The position numbers were made by a program, and so were the translations under genes. 64,000 nucleotides of DNA from Noviherbaspirillum sp. UKPF54 (lineage in GTDB: Bacteria; Pseudomonadota; Gammaproteobacteria; Burkholderiales; Burkholderiaceae_D), in assembly GCF_007874125.1 (NCBI RefSeq), contig NZ_CP040128.1:4650001-4714000 (forward strand). Reading direction: 5' to 3'. Below the pieces are notes generated by a model. That model made no database searches. It saw only the letters and a program-made list of their open reading frames with translations, and was not told the origin of the DNA. Of the stretch, positions 45,508 to 53,612 are shown in pieces (within the stretch, counting starts at the first letter, position 1; the number at the start of each line of letters is the position of its first letter).

Positions 45508-45554
45508 CAGGCAGTCGTAACAAGGGCTGAGTTTGACGCAGCCCATCCTGCCTG
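45508..45554 (+). other. Two-tier stem structure downstream of the small ORF
   Basis: An outer stem CAGGCAG (45508-45514) with CTGCCTG (45548-45554) encloses an inner stem GGGCTG (45524-45529) with CAGCCC (45539-45544). It begins nine bases after the small ORF stop. No T-run follows. It could be a 3' stabilising structure, a weak terminator, or an RNA element. Confidence 0.45.
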
Positions 45555-45604
45555 AGGCAGCATCCGATACAGTCTAGTCTTGGTCATCAAGAGGACTTGG
45601 CGCC

Positions 45605-45952
45605 ATGATTACGCGAATCTGGCGGGGCTGGACGACGGTGCGCAACGCGCCTGTTTACGAAAGCCTGCTGTTAAATGAAATCTTCCCCGGTATTGCCGAG
45701 CGCGACGTGCCCGGCTATCGCGGCATCTCGCTGCTGCGCCGCGACGGCGACCATGAAGTCGAGTTCGCCACCATCATGTGGTTCGATTCGCTCGACGCAG
45801 TGCGCGCCTTCGCCGGCGACAACTATGAGACGGCGGTCGTTCCTCTCAAGGCACGCGCGCTGCTGTCGCGCTTCGACACCCACTCGGCCCACTACCAGAC
45901 CGTGCTTGCGCCGCCTGCGCTCGACAGCAGGGAGACCATCGGGCCGCCCTGA
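45605..45952 (+). CDS. ABM-like dimeric alpha/beta-barrel protein
   Basis: The 115-residue protein has the pattern of antibiotic-biosynthesis-monooxygenase/heme-degradation-like barrels: ITRIWRGWTTV near the start, PGYRGISLLRRDGDHEVEFATIMWFDSLDAVRAFAG in the middle, and a DTHSAHYQTVL end. Such small proteins are oxygenases or sensors with varied substrates, and nothing here defines one. The lrgA homologue begins 30 bases later, so it may be in the same transcript. Confidence 0.7.
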   Translation: MITRIWRGWTTVRNAPVYESLLLNEIFPGIAERDVPGYRGISLLRRDGDHEVEFATIMWFDSLDAVRAFAGDNYETAVVPLKARALLSRFDTHSAHYQTVLAPPALDSRETIGPP

Positions 45953-45982
45953 GCAATTCGTTCACGTTTCGAGGCTTGCCGC

Positions 45983-46315
45983 ATGATCAACACCTTCGCC
46001 ACCTTGCTCGTGTTCCAGACGCTGGGCGAGGGGCTGGCATATGCACTGGCTTTGCCGGTTCCCGGGCCGGTGATCGGCATGGTACTGCTGTTCTGCTATC
46101 TGCTGGCAAGGCGCGGCGCGGTGGACAAGCTCGCGCCCACGACGCTGGAATTCCTCAAGCACTTGTCGCTGCTGTTCGTGCCCGCCGGCGTCGGCATCAT
46201 GGTGCACGGGCAACGCGTCGCCGCCGAGTGGCTGCCGATCGCGGCGGCCCTGGTGGTCAGCACCGCCGTATCGCTGGTGGTCACGGCCTACGTACTGAAG
46301 TGGCTGCACAAATGA
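45983..46315 (+). CDS. CidA/LrgA family membrane protein
   Basis: The 110-residue protein has four hydrophobic segments and the family pattern LGEGLAYALALPVPGPVIGMVLLF followed by FLKHLSLLFVPAGVGIMVHG. LrgA/CidA are holin-like proteins linked to murein hydrolase export, cell lysis and, in some bacteria, pyruvate or glycolate transport. It overlaps the LrgB gene by four bases, the canonical pair. Confidence 0.92.
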   Translation: MINTFATLLVFQTLGEGLAYALALPVPGPVIGMVLLFCYLLARRGAVDKLAPTTLEFLKHLSLLFVPAGVGIMVHGQRVAAEWLPIAAALVVSTAVSLVVTAYVLKWLHK

Positions 46316-47037
46316 CGCCCGCGCTCAACCAGATCTGGGTCTACCTGTCGGCTTCGCCGCTGCTGTGGCTGACCGCCACCCTGCTGGCGTATCAGTTCGC
46401 CTATGCACTGTATGCGCGCAGCCGCTTCAATCCGCTGGTCAATCCGGTGGCCATCGCGGTGGCGCTGCTAGTGCTGGTGTTAAGCGCCACCAACACACAG
46501 TACCGCACCTATTTCGAGGGGGCGCAGTTTGTCCACTTCCTACTCGGCCCGGCCACGGTCGCGCTGGCCATCCCGCTCTACCTGCAGTTGGAAAAACTCA
46601 AGCGCAACTGGTTTGCCCTGCTGGCCAGCGCGCTGGTCGGCGGCGCAAGCGCGATCGCCGTCGCCATGGGTTTGGCCTGGGCGCTGGGTGCGTCGCCCGC
46701 CACCGTGCTGTCGATTGCACCCAAGGCAGTGACCACCCCGATCGCGATGGGCGTGGCCGAGAAAATCGGCGGCCTGCCTTCGCTGACCGCCGTGCTGGTG
46801 ATCCTGACCGGGATCCTCGGCGCGAGTGCCGCGCGCTGGATCTTCAACCGCCTCAATATCAACGACCATAGCATCCGCGGCTTCGCGCTCGGCGTGACAT
46901 CGCACGGCATCGGTACCGCGCGCGCATTCCAGGTCAGCGAGGAGATGGGCGCGTTTTCCGGGCTGGGCATGGGCATCTCCGGCGTGCTGACCGCGCTGCT
47001 GCTGCCGCTGGTGTTGAAGCTGTTCGGCGTGATTTAA
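46312..47037 (+). CDS. LrgB/CidB family membrane protein
   Basis: ATG 46312 overlaps the stop of the LrgA homologue and gives 241 residues. It is highly hydrophobic, with family segments YRTYFEGAQFVHFLLGPATVALAIPLY, SIAPKAVTTPIAMGVAEKIGG, and the C-terminal GVTSHGIGTARAFQVSEEMGAFSGL. In plants and some bacteria the LrgAB fusion (PLGG1) exports glycolate and glycerate, which is notable 1 kb from glcDEF. The stop meets the convergent second folE2 with a three-base overlap zone. Confidence 0.93.
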   Translation: MTPALNQIWVYLSASPLLWLTATLLAYQFAYALYARSRFNPLVNPVAIAVALLVLVLSATNTQYRTYFEGAQFVHFLLGPATVALAIPLYLQLEKLKRNWFALLASALVGGASAIAVAMGLAWALGASPATVLSIAPKAVTTPIAMGVAEKIGGLPSLTAVLVILTGILGASAARWIFNRLNINDHSIRGFALGVTSHGIGTARAFQVSEEMGAFSGLGMGISGVLTALLLPLVLKLFGVI

Positions 47038-47831
47038 ATGCCGGGGCGCTCGATGCGCGCAAACGCCGAGTGATTGTGGATCGACTCGAAGTTCTCCACT
47101 TCCACCGTGTAGTTCGCCACGCGCGCGTCCCGGTCCAGCGCGATGGCGACGTCGCGCACCAGGTCTTCGACGAACTTCGGGTTGTCGTAGGCGCGTTCCG
47201 TCACATACTTCTCGTCCGGGCGTTTCAGCAAGCCATACACTTCGCAGGACGCGCTTTGTTCCGCGATTGCCACCAGCTCCTCGATCGTCATCTCGCGCGC
47301 CAGTTCGGCGTCAATGGTGATGTGCGAACGCTGGTTGTGCGCGCCGTACGCCGAAATCTCCTTGGAGCACGGGCACAGGCTGGTGGCGGCGACAACCACC
47401 TGCATCCGGCTGCGAATCCTGCCGTCCGTCGTGCGGCTGATTTTCCAGCACGCATCCAGGTCGAGCAGGCTTTGCACGCCGGAAATCGGCGCGGTTTTCC
47501 GGATGAAATAGGGAAAACGCATCTCGATCGTGCCGCTGGCCGCATCCAGCCGCTCCAGCATGCGCAGCAGCAGGGACTTGAATCCGTGCTGATCGAGCGG
47601 CGCCGTCTGCGCTTCCAGCAGTTCGATAAAGCGCGACATGTGTGTGCCCTTGGCCGACGCAGGCAGCTCGACCGTCATCGAGAACGTGGCCACCGTCGGC
47701 GCTTGTCCGTCGGCCGTGGCGAGCACTACCGGATAGCGTACGCCCTTGATGCCGACGGCGTTGATCGGCATGTTGCGCGGATCGTGCTGGGACTGGATAT
47801 CGGGCAGGAAGAGTCGTTCGGGTGCGTTCAT
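47034..47831 (-). CDS. folE2: GTP cyclohydrolase FolE2 (type IB), copy 2
   Basis: A second full-length FolE2 of 265 residues. It shares with copy 1 the [72 protein letters not shown] and [10 protein letters not shown] segments. It diverges in the N-terminus, in the middle (LLDLDACWKISRTTDGRIRS) and in the catalytic-domain edges. No frameshift or lost conserved residue is visible. GAGG eight bases upstream of ATG 47831 is its ribosome-binding site. Confidence 0.93.
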   Translation of the reverse strand: MNAPERLFLPDIQSQHDPRNMPINAVGIKGVRYPVVLATADGQAPTVATFSMTVELPASAKGTHMSRFIELLEAQTAPLDQHGFKSLLLRMLERLDAASGTIEMRFPYFIRKTAPISGVQSLLDLDACWKISRTTDGRIRSRMQVVVAATSLCPCSKEISAYGAHNQRSHITIDAELAREMTIEELVAIAEQSASCEVYGLLKRPDEKYVTERAYDNPKFVEDLVRDVAIALDRDARVANYTVEVENFESIHNHSAFARIERPGI

Positions 47832-47847
47832 CTTGATCCTCGTGATG

Positions 47848-47867
47848 GGAGCGCGCCGGCGCGCTCC
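47848..47867. terminator. 20-base perfect palindrome between secreted protein and folE2 copy 2
   Basis: GGAGCGCGCC (47848-47857) is followed directly by its reverse complement GGCGCGCTCC (47858-47867). As RNA it folds into an 8-bp stem with a four-base loop. It lies between two minus-strand genes, 18 bases after the stop of one and 17 bases before the start of the other. It has no T-run. Confidence 0.5.
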
Positions 47868-47884
47868 GTTTCTGGTTATCGGCG

Positions 47885-48544
47885 TTATTTGAATTTGTCC
47901 GGGAATTGCTTCGCCAGTGCGCCGGCGAGCGCGTCGGCAATCACGTACATGTGATTTTTCATCGCTTCCCAGGTCTGCGCTTCCTGCGCGAACTGCTTGG
48001 CATGCAGTTGCTGGATTTGCTGGACGTGGTGGCCGAAATGCGCCACAAATAAGCTGCGCACGGTGTCGGCGGGCAGGTTGGGATTGGCGCCGCTGAGGAA
48101 GGTCGCGATTTCTCCGGCGTTATCGGTTGCGCTTTTCAGCGCAGCATCCTGTTTGGCTTTGCTGTTGGCCATCGTCGCGTCCAGGTATTGCTTGACCGCG
48201 CCGTAATGACCCGCGAGCAGCGAGAACAATTTTTCCGATGCGGCCTTGCCGTAAAACGGCTCGATCGCGGCAGCGATCTGCTTTGCGTTGGCAACGACCT
48301 GGTTCTCGGCAGCTTTCGCGGCATCGGCACGGCCAGCCATGGTTTCTTCAACAACGTTGCGGACCCAGAATACATGGCCGATCCACAAATCGCGTTGTGC
48401 CATCGCCGCCTGTGCAACTTGCACGGAAGGTAATGCCGGTTTTGCTTCATGCGCTGCATGCTGTTGTGCAAAGGCCGCGCCGCCTGTTCCCAGGGCGATT
48501 GCCAGCGCGCTGGTTGCCAGAATATTTCGTCCCATCCGTTTCAT
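47885..48544 (-). CDS. Secreted helical protein of unknown function
   Basis: I do not recognise a family with certainty. The 219-residue product has a signal peptide (ending near GGAAFAQ), then QQHAAHEAK. Long Ala/Gln-rich helices follow: LWIGHVFWVRNVVEETMAGR, AAAIEPFYGKAASEKLFSLL and LFVAHFGHHVQQIQQLHA. Six His in helical contexts (HVF, HYG, HFGHH, HA) resemble four-helix metal or heme proteins, but that is only an impression. GGAGGTGAAT before ATG is a strong ribosome-binding site. It is divergent from the SufR-like regulator. Confidence 0.65.
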   Translation of the reverse strand: MKRMGRNILATSALAIALGTGGAAFAQQHAAHEAKPALPSVQVAQAAMAQRDLWIGHVFWVRNVVEETMAGRADAAKAAENQVVANAKQIAAAIEPFYGKAASEKLFSLLAGHYGAVKQYLDATMANSKAKQDAALKSATDNAGEIATFLSGANPNLPADTVRSLFVAHFGHHVQQIQQLHAKQFAQEAQTWEAMKNHMYVIADALAGALAKQFPDKFK

Positions 48545-48589
48545 GATTCACCTCCGTGTCAAGTTGATCGGGTAATCCAAGGATAGAAG

Positions 48590-48624
48590 ATTAAAACAAC
48601 TTTGTACAGTAAATTATGTTTTAA
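48590..48624. promoter_or_regulatory. Dyad between divergent secreted protein and SufR-like genes
   Basis: TTAAAAC (48590-48596) and GTTTTAA (48618-48624) are perfect 7-base arms separated by 21 bases, in a markedly AT-rich 165-base region. The site lies 46 bases upstream of the secreted protein start and 86 bases upstream of the regulator start. It is a candidate operator for the regulator, not proven. Confidence 0.4.
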
Positions 48625-48709
48625 GTGTTTTATCTTGCCGGGTGCGCTACAATGAATCCATGTTGTGATTGGGGGCAAAATCGTTGTCCGATCGCGGAAA
48701 GGGTGAAAA

Positions 48710-49348
48710 ATGCTGGAAATACTGGGCGCGCGCCAGAAGGAATTGCTGAGGCTGTTGTTGAAAAACAAGAGCGGGATGACGGCAGACGAGCTATCGGAAG
48801 GCTTGCATATCACGCGCAATGCGGCGCGCCAGCATCTCGCGGCCTTGGAGACCGATCGCCTGGTGGAGAAAGGCGCAACCCGTCCGTCAGGCGGCAGGCC
48901 GGAACAGTTGTACCGGTTGACGGATAAGGGGCGCGAGCTGTTTCCGCGGCATTATTCCTGGTTCGCCGAATTGCTGATCGAGTCGATCAAGGCGACTGCG
49001 GGCGAAGAAGGTTTGCGCGACCGTCTGCGCGAAATGGGCGAGCAAGTGGCGAACCAGTTGCGCAATCAGAATCCGGAGCTGGCTACGCCGGAAGAAAAAG
49101 TACAGAAGCTGTCGGAAATCATGGAGCAGCTAGGCTACAACGCCAGCCATGATATCCATGCCGGCGCCGACCCGACGATAGAAGCCGACAACTGCATCTT
49201 CCATCACCTGGCCACGCACAATCCGGATGTCTGCCAGTTCGACCTCGCGCTGATGTCCGCCTTCACCGAGCGCGCGGTGGACCATCAGGAATGCATGGCG
49301 AAAAACGGCAATGTCTGCCGCTTCAGGCTGTACGAGAAAGGGAAGTGA
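48710..49348 (+). CDS. SufR-like HTH regulator with C-terminal Cys cluster
   Basis: The 212-residue protein begins with a winged helix-turn-helix (RQKELLRLLLKNKSGMTADELSEGL, HITRNAARQHLAALETDRLV, and the GGRPEQLYRLTDKG wing). A helical middle and a C-terminal domain follow, with four Cys at about 162, 175, 195 and 203. The pattern C-x12-C-x19-C-x7-C is what an iron-sulfur-sensing repressor such as SufR would need. No suf or isc genes are nearby. The divergent secreted His-containing protein is the obvious target. Confidence 0.8.
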   Translation: MLEILGARQKELLRLLLKNKSGMTADELSEGLHITRNAARQHLAALETDRLVEKGATRPSGGRPEQLYRLTDKGRELFPRHYSWFAELLIESIKATAGEEGLRDRLREMGEQVANQLRNQNPELATPEEKVQKLSEIMEQLGYNASHDIHAGADPTIEADNCIFHHLATHNPDVCQFDLALMSAFTERAVDHQECMAKNGNVCRFRLYEKGK

Positions 49349-49388
49349 GCGCGGAGAGGCATGCGATGCGGCTTGGTCTGGCGTGACG

Positions 49389-50135
49389 TTATCGTCCACC
49401 GGTCACATCCAGCAGCGCGCCGGTCGTATAAGATGCTTCGTCCGACAGCAGCCAGATAATGGCTTTTGAGACTTCCTCCGGATTCCCGCCGCGCTGCATC
49501 GGCACCGAACCTTTCACGCGTTCCACCCGGTTCGGTTCGCCGCCGCTGGCATGAATGTCTGTGTAGATAACGCCAGGTCGCACGGCATTCACGCGGATGC
49601 CTTCGCCGGCCACCTCTTTGGCAAGTCCGATCGTGAAGGTGTCGATGGCGCCTTTCGCCGCCGCGTAATCCACATATTCGTTCGGTGCCCCCAGGCGGGA
49701 AGCAATCGACGAGAGGTTGACGATCGCGCCGCCGGCGCCTCCGCGCCGGGTGGACATGCGCTTCACGGCCTCGCGTGCGCAGAGAATGCTCCCGAAGACA
49801 TTCACGCCAAACACGCGGCCGATACGGGCAGAGTCCATCTGCTCCACACGCATCTGGGTCTCCAGGACGCCGGCATTATTGACCAGCGCCGTGAGCGTTC
49901 CCAGTTCGCGATCGACGCGCTCGAACAGGCGAATGACGTCGACTTCGCTGGCGACATCGGCTGCGACGGCAAGTGCTTCTCCGCCTGCGTCAACGATTTC
50001 CCTGACGATGGCGGACGCCGCCGGTTCGTTCCGGACATAGCTGATACATACGGCGTAGCCCGCCGCTGCTGCCAGCCGAGCGGTGGCGGCGCCGATCCCG
50101 CGGCTTCCACCGGTGACGATCAAGACCTTTTTCAA
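49389..50135 (-). CDS. SDR-family NAD(P)-dependent oxidoreductase
   Basis: The 248-residue classical short-chain dehydrogenase has the cofactor loop GGSRGIGAATARLAA at the N-terminus, NNAGV, the catalytic Ser in IVNLSSIASRLG, and the YVDYAAAKG Tyr-Lys pair. VRPGVIYTDIHASGG follows, and a C-terminal ALLDVTGGR closes the fold. It resembles glucose/ribitol-type or FabG-like SDRs; substrate is unknown. Its start lies four bases after the glutathione peroxidase stop, so it is the last gene of the pilT-pilU-gpx operon by position. Confidence 0.9.
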   Translation of the reverse strand: MKKVLIVTGGSRGIGAATARLAAAAGYAVCISYVRNEPAASAIVREIVDAGGEALAVAADVASEVDVIRLFERVDRELGTLTALVNNAGVLETQMRVEQMDSARIGRVFGVNVFGSILCAREAVKRMSTRRGGAGGAIVNLSSIASRLGAPNEYVDYAAAKGAIDTFTIGLAKEVAGEGIRVNAVRPGVIYTDIHASGGEPNRVERVKGSVPMQRGGNPEEVSKAIIWLLSDEASYTTGALLDVTGGR

Positions 50136-50139
50136 GGAA

Positions 50140-50625
50140 TTATTCCGCCAGCAGCTTCTCGATATCCCGCATCAATTCCTTCGGCGCGGTCTGCGGCGCG
50201 TAGCGCTTGTACACCGTGCCATCCTTCTTCACCAGGAACTTGGTGAAGTTCCACTTGATCAGTTCCGAGCCCAGCAAGCCGGGAGCGGCGCTTTTCAGGT
50301 GCTTGTACAGCGGGTGCGCGTCGTCGCCGTTGACGTCGATTTTCTCGAACAGCGGGAAGGTCACGCCGTAATTCTTTTCGCAGAACGCGCCGATTTCCTC
50401 GGCCGTGCCCGGTTCCTGTCCGGCGAACTGATTGCACGGGAAGCCGAGCACTTCGACGCCCTTGTCCTTGAACTGCTGGTACACCTCTTCCAGCCCCTTG
50501 TATTGCGGCGTGAAACCGCAGTTGCTGGCGGTATTAACAATCAGCAGAACCTTGCCCTGGAATTGCTTCAGGTCGATCGGCTTGCCATCCAGGCTGATGG
50601 CCTTGAAGTCGTAAACGGTGGTCAT
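50140..50625 (-). CDS. Glutathione peroxidase family thiol peroxidase
   Basis: The 161-residue protein has the GPx loop NTASNCGFTPQYKGLE with a catalytic Cys36 (not selenocysteine). It also has the conserved GFPCNQFAGQEPGTAEEI, and the NFTKFLVKKDG and Trp-containing IKWNFTKF segment. Bacterial Cys-type enzymes usually reduce hydroperoxides with thioredoxin. It overlaps the pilU stop by four bases, so a peroxidase is translated behind a pilus motor gene. Confidence 0.93.
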   Translation of the reverse strand: MTTVYDFKAISLDGKPIDLKQFQGKVLLIVNTASNCGFTPQYKGLEEVYQQFKDKGVEVLGFPCNQFAGQEPGTAEEIGAFCEKNYGVTFPLFEKIDVNGDDAHPLYKHLKSAAPGLLGSELIKWNFTKFLVKKDGTVYKRYAPQTAPKELMRDIEKLLAE

Positions 50626-51758
50626 ACGATCCCCAGATGTTCGGTGCCCTTGCTCAGGTCGCGATTGTGCGCTTCCTTGCCGTGCAGTTTGATCGACAGA
50701 CGCAGGTCATTGACCGAGTCCGCATTGCGCAACGCATCTTCATACGAAATCTTGCCCGCTTCGTACAGGTCGAACAGCGCCTGGTCGAAGGTCTGCATGC
50801 CCAGTTCGCGCGACTTCTTCATGATTTCCTTGATCTCGTGGACTTCGCCCTTGAAGATCAGGTCGGAAATCAGCGGCGAATTGAGCATCACTTCCACCGC
50901 CGCGCAGCGGCCCTTGGTGTCCTTCAGCGGGATCAGGCGCTGCGAAACCATCGCCTTCAGGTTCAGCGACAAGTCCATCAGCAGTTGTCCGCGCCGTTCT
51001 TCGGGGAAGAAGTTGATGATGCGGTCGAGTGCCTGGTTCGAGCTGTTCGCATGCAGCGTCGCCAGGCACAGGTGGCCGGTTTCGGCGAACGATACAGCAT
51101 AGTCCATCGTTTCGCGGTCGCGGATTTCGCCGATCAGGATCACGTCCGGCGCCTGGCGCAGCGTGTTCTTCAGCGCGGTGAACCAGTCGTCGGTATCGAC
51201 GCCGACTTCGCGCTGGGTGACGATGCAGTTCTTGTGCGGATGCACGAACTCGATCGGGTCTTCGATCGTGATGATGTGGCCGTAGCTGTTTTCATTGCGG
51301 TAGCCAAGCATGCCGGCCAGCGTGGTCGACTTGCCGGAACCGGTCGCGCCCACCATGATGACCAGACCGCGCTTGGTCATCGCGACTTCCTTGAGCACGT
51401 TGGGTACGCCCAGCTCTTCCAGCTTCGGAATCTCGGTCGTGATGGTGCGCAGCACCATGCCGACGCGTCCCTGCTGAACGAAGGCCGACACGCGGAAGCG
51501 CCCCAGGCCGCCGGGGCTGATCGCGAAATTGCATTCCTTGGTCGCCTCGAATTCCGCCGCCTGCTTGTCGTTCATGATGGAACGCGCCAGCTCGACCGTA
51601 TGCGTGGCCGACAGCGGCTGGTTCGATACCGGCGTCATCTTGCCGTCGATCTTGAACGCCGGCGGGAAATCCGCGGTGATGAAAAGGTCGGAGCCGTTCT
51701 TGCTGAGCATCAGGCGCAGCAAGTCGTTCATGAATTTGGTGGCCTGGTCGCGTTCCAT
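50622..51758 (-). CDS. pilU: Type IV pilus retraction ATPase PilU
   Basis: The 378-residue PilT-like hexameric ATPase has Walker A GATGSGKSTTLAGM, an Asp-box TIEDPIEFVH, Walker B LIGEIRDRETM and the His-box AETGHLCLATLHANSS. PilU assists PilT in pilus retraction, and its usual place is directly downstream of pilT. The protein is longer than PilT, with a C-terminal KGTEHLGIV tail, as expected. It lies 29 bases after pilT. Confidence 0.94.
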   Translation of the reverse strand: MERDQATKFMNDLLRLMLSKNGSDLFITADFPPAFKIDGKMTPVSNQPLSATHTVELARSIMNDKQAAEFEATKECNFAISPGGLGRFRVSAFVQQGRVGMVLRTITTEIPKLEELGVPNVLKEVAMTKRGLVIMVGATGSGKSTTLAGMLGYRNENSYGHIITIEDPIEFVHPHKNCIVTQREVGVDTDDWFTALKNTLRQAPDVILIGEIRDRETMDYAVSFAETGHLCLATLHANSSNQALDRIINFFPEERRGQLLMDLSLNLKAMVSQRLIPLKDTKGRCAAVEVMLNSPLISDLIFKGEVHEIKEIMKKSRELGMQTFDQALFDLYEAGKISYEDALRNADSVNDLRLSIKLHGKEAHNRDLSKGTEHLGIV

Positions 51759-51787
51759 ATGAAATCCTTGATAAGGCGAGCTCTATT

Positions 51788-52831
51788 TTAGCCGGGGAAG
51801 TTTTCCGGCGTCTTTGCGGCAGCTCGCGCCGTGGCCGCGGAAATCACGTTGCGCCGCACCAGGTCGGTCAGGTTCTGGTCCAGCGTCTGCATGCCGACGT
51901 TGCTGCCGGTCTGGATCGCGGAATACATCTGCGCGATTTTTGCTTCCCGGATCAGGTTGCGGATCGCCGGCGTGCCGAGCATGATCTCGTGCGCCGCGAC
52001 GCGGCCGCTGCCGTCCTTGGTTTTCAGCAGGGTTTGCGAAATGACCGCCTGCAGCGACTCCGACAGCATGGCGCGCACCATTTCCTTTTCTTCCGCCGGG
52101 AACACGTCGACGATACGGTCGATGGTTTTCGCCGCCGATGAGGTATGCAGCGTGCCGAACACCAGGTGACCGGTTTCGGCGGCGGTCAGTGCCAGGCGGA
52201 TCGTTTCCAGGTCACGCAATTCGCCGACCAGGATCGCGTCCGGGTCTTCGCGCAGTGCCGAGCGCAACGCGTTGTTGAACGACATGGTGTGCGGGCCGAC
52301 TTCGCGCTGGTTGATCAGGCACTTCTTCGATTCATGCACGAATTCGATCGGGTCTTCCACCGTCAGGATGTGCGCGTATTCGGTTTCGTTCAAGTGGTTG
52401 ATCATCGCTGCCAGCGTGGTCGATTTACCGGAGCCGGTCGGTCCCGTCACCAGCACGAGCCCGCGCGGCTTCAACGCGAGGTCGGCAAAGATCTTGGGCG
52501 CGTTCAGCTGTTCCAGCGTCAGCACCTTGGACGGAATGGTGCGCAGCACGGCCGCCGCGCCACGGTCCTGGTTGAACGCGTTGACGCGAAAGCGCGCCAG
52601 GCCGGGAATCGCGAACGAAAAGTCGCATTCCAGCATTTCTTCATACGCCTTGCGCTGGCCATCGTTCATGATGTCATAGATCATGCCGTGCACATCGCGA
52701 TGTTCCAGCGGCGGCAAGTTGATGCGCCGCACATCGCCGTGCACGCGGATCATCGGCGGCAAGCCCGACGAGAGGTGCAAGTCGGACGCATTATTCTTGA
52801 CGGCAAAAGCGAGGAGTTCGGAGATGTCCAT
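51788..52831 (-). CDS. pilT: Type IV pilus twitching motility ATPase PilT
   Basis: The 347-residue retraction ATPase begins MDISELLAFAVKNNASDLHLS. It has Walker A GPTGSGKSTTLAAM, the Asp box TVEDPIEFVHESKKCLINQREVG, Walker B LVGELRDLETI, the His box AETGHLVFGTLHTSSA, and the C-terminal AIRNLIREAKIAQMYSAIQTG segment needed for retraction. It is divergent from yggS-proC, a conserved arrangement. The rest of the pilus genes are elsewhere. Confidence 0.97.
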   Translation of the reverse strand: MDISELLAFAVKNNASDLHLSSGLPPMIRVHGDVRRINLPPLEHRDVHGMIYDIMNDGQRKAYEEMLECDFSFAIPGLARFRVNAFNQDRGAAAVLRTIPSKVLTLEQLNAPKIFADLALKPRGLVLVTGPTGSGKSTTLAAMINHLNETEYAHILTVEDPIEFVHESKKCLINQREVGPHTMSFNNALRSALREDPDAILVGELRDLETIRLALTAAETGHLVFGTLHTSSAAKTIDRIVDVFPAEEKEMVRAMLSESLQAVISQTLLKTKDGSGRVAAHEIMLGTPAIRNLIREAKIAQMYSAIQTGSNVGMQTLDQNLTDLVRRNVISAATARAAAKTPENFPG

Positions 52832-52907
52832 TTATAATTCCCGGGGATGGCAAGATGCCAATGATGGCTGCCGATGAAGGCGAAAAGTTGCACTAAGTCA
52901 ATAGATT

Positions 52908-53612
52908 ATGTCCCCAATTTCTCACAACTTGCAAGCCGTGACGGCGCGTATCGACGCCGCCTGCCGCGCGGTGTTGCGCAATCCACAAACGGTCACGCTG
53001 CTGGCCGTGTCCAAGACATTTGGGCCGGAAGCGGTGATCGAAGCCGGCGATGCGGGGCAGCGCGCCTTCGGCGAGAACTACTTGCAGGAAGCGCTGGACA
53101 AGATGGCCGCAGTGCGGGCCGCGCGTCCCGATTTGTTGCTGGAGTGGCATTTCATCGGCCCGATCCAGAGCAACAAGACGCGCCCGATCGCCGAGCATTT
53201 CGACTGGGTGCATTCGGTGGACCGGGAAAAGATTGCGCAACGCTTGTCCGAACAGCGCCCGGCGCACTTGCCGCCTTTGAATGTCTGTTTGCAAGTCAAT
53301 ATCAGCGGCGAAGAAAGCAAGAGCGGCGTGGCGCCGGAGGAGCTTGGACCGCTGGCGAATACGGTGGCGGCGCTGCCGCGTCTGACGCTGCGCGGCCTGA
53401 TGGCCATTCCCGAACCGGCCGAAGACTTTGACAGCCAGCGTGCGCCGCTGCGACGGGTACGACAGTTGTGGGAATCCTTGCGCGTGCAAGGATTGGCGCT
53501 CGACACATTGTCGATGGGTATGTCGGCCGATCTGGAAGCGGCGATCGCCGAGGGCGCCACCATGGTACGGATTGGAACGGCAATTTTTGGGAAACGAGAC
53601 TATGCAAAGTGA
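52908..53612 (+). CDS. yggS: YggS-family PLP-binding protein
   Basis: A 234-residue alanine-racemase-fold protein that keeps pyridoxal phosphate in balance. The PLP Lys is at about 36 (TLLAVSKTFGP). Also present are FGENYLQEALDKM, WHFIGPIQSNKTRPIAEHF, the LQVNISGEESKSGV strand and a C-terminal LSMGMSADLEAAIAEGATMVRIGTAIFG. It precedes proC with an overlap of up to 11 bases, matching the usual pilT-yggS-proC cluster. Confidence 0.95.
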   Translation: MSPISHNLQAVTARIDAACRAVLRNPQTVTLLAVSKTFGPEAVIEAGDAGQRAFGENYLQEALDKMAAVRAARPDLLLEWHFIGPIQSNKTRPIAEHFDWVHSVDREKIAQRLSEQRPAHLPPLNVCLQVNISGEESKSGVAPEELGPLANTVAALPRLTLRGLMAIPEPAEDFDSQRAPLRRVRQLWESLRVQGLALDTLSMGMSADLEAAIAEGATMVRIGTAIFGKRDYAK

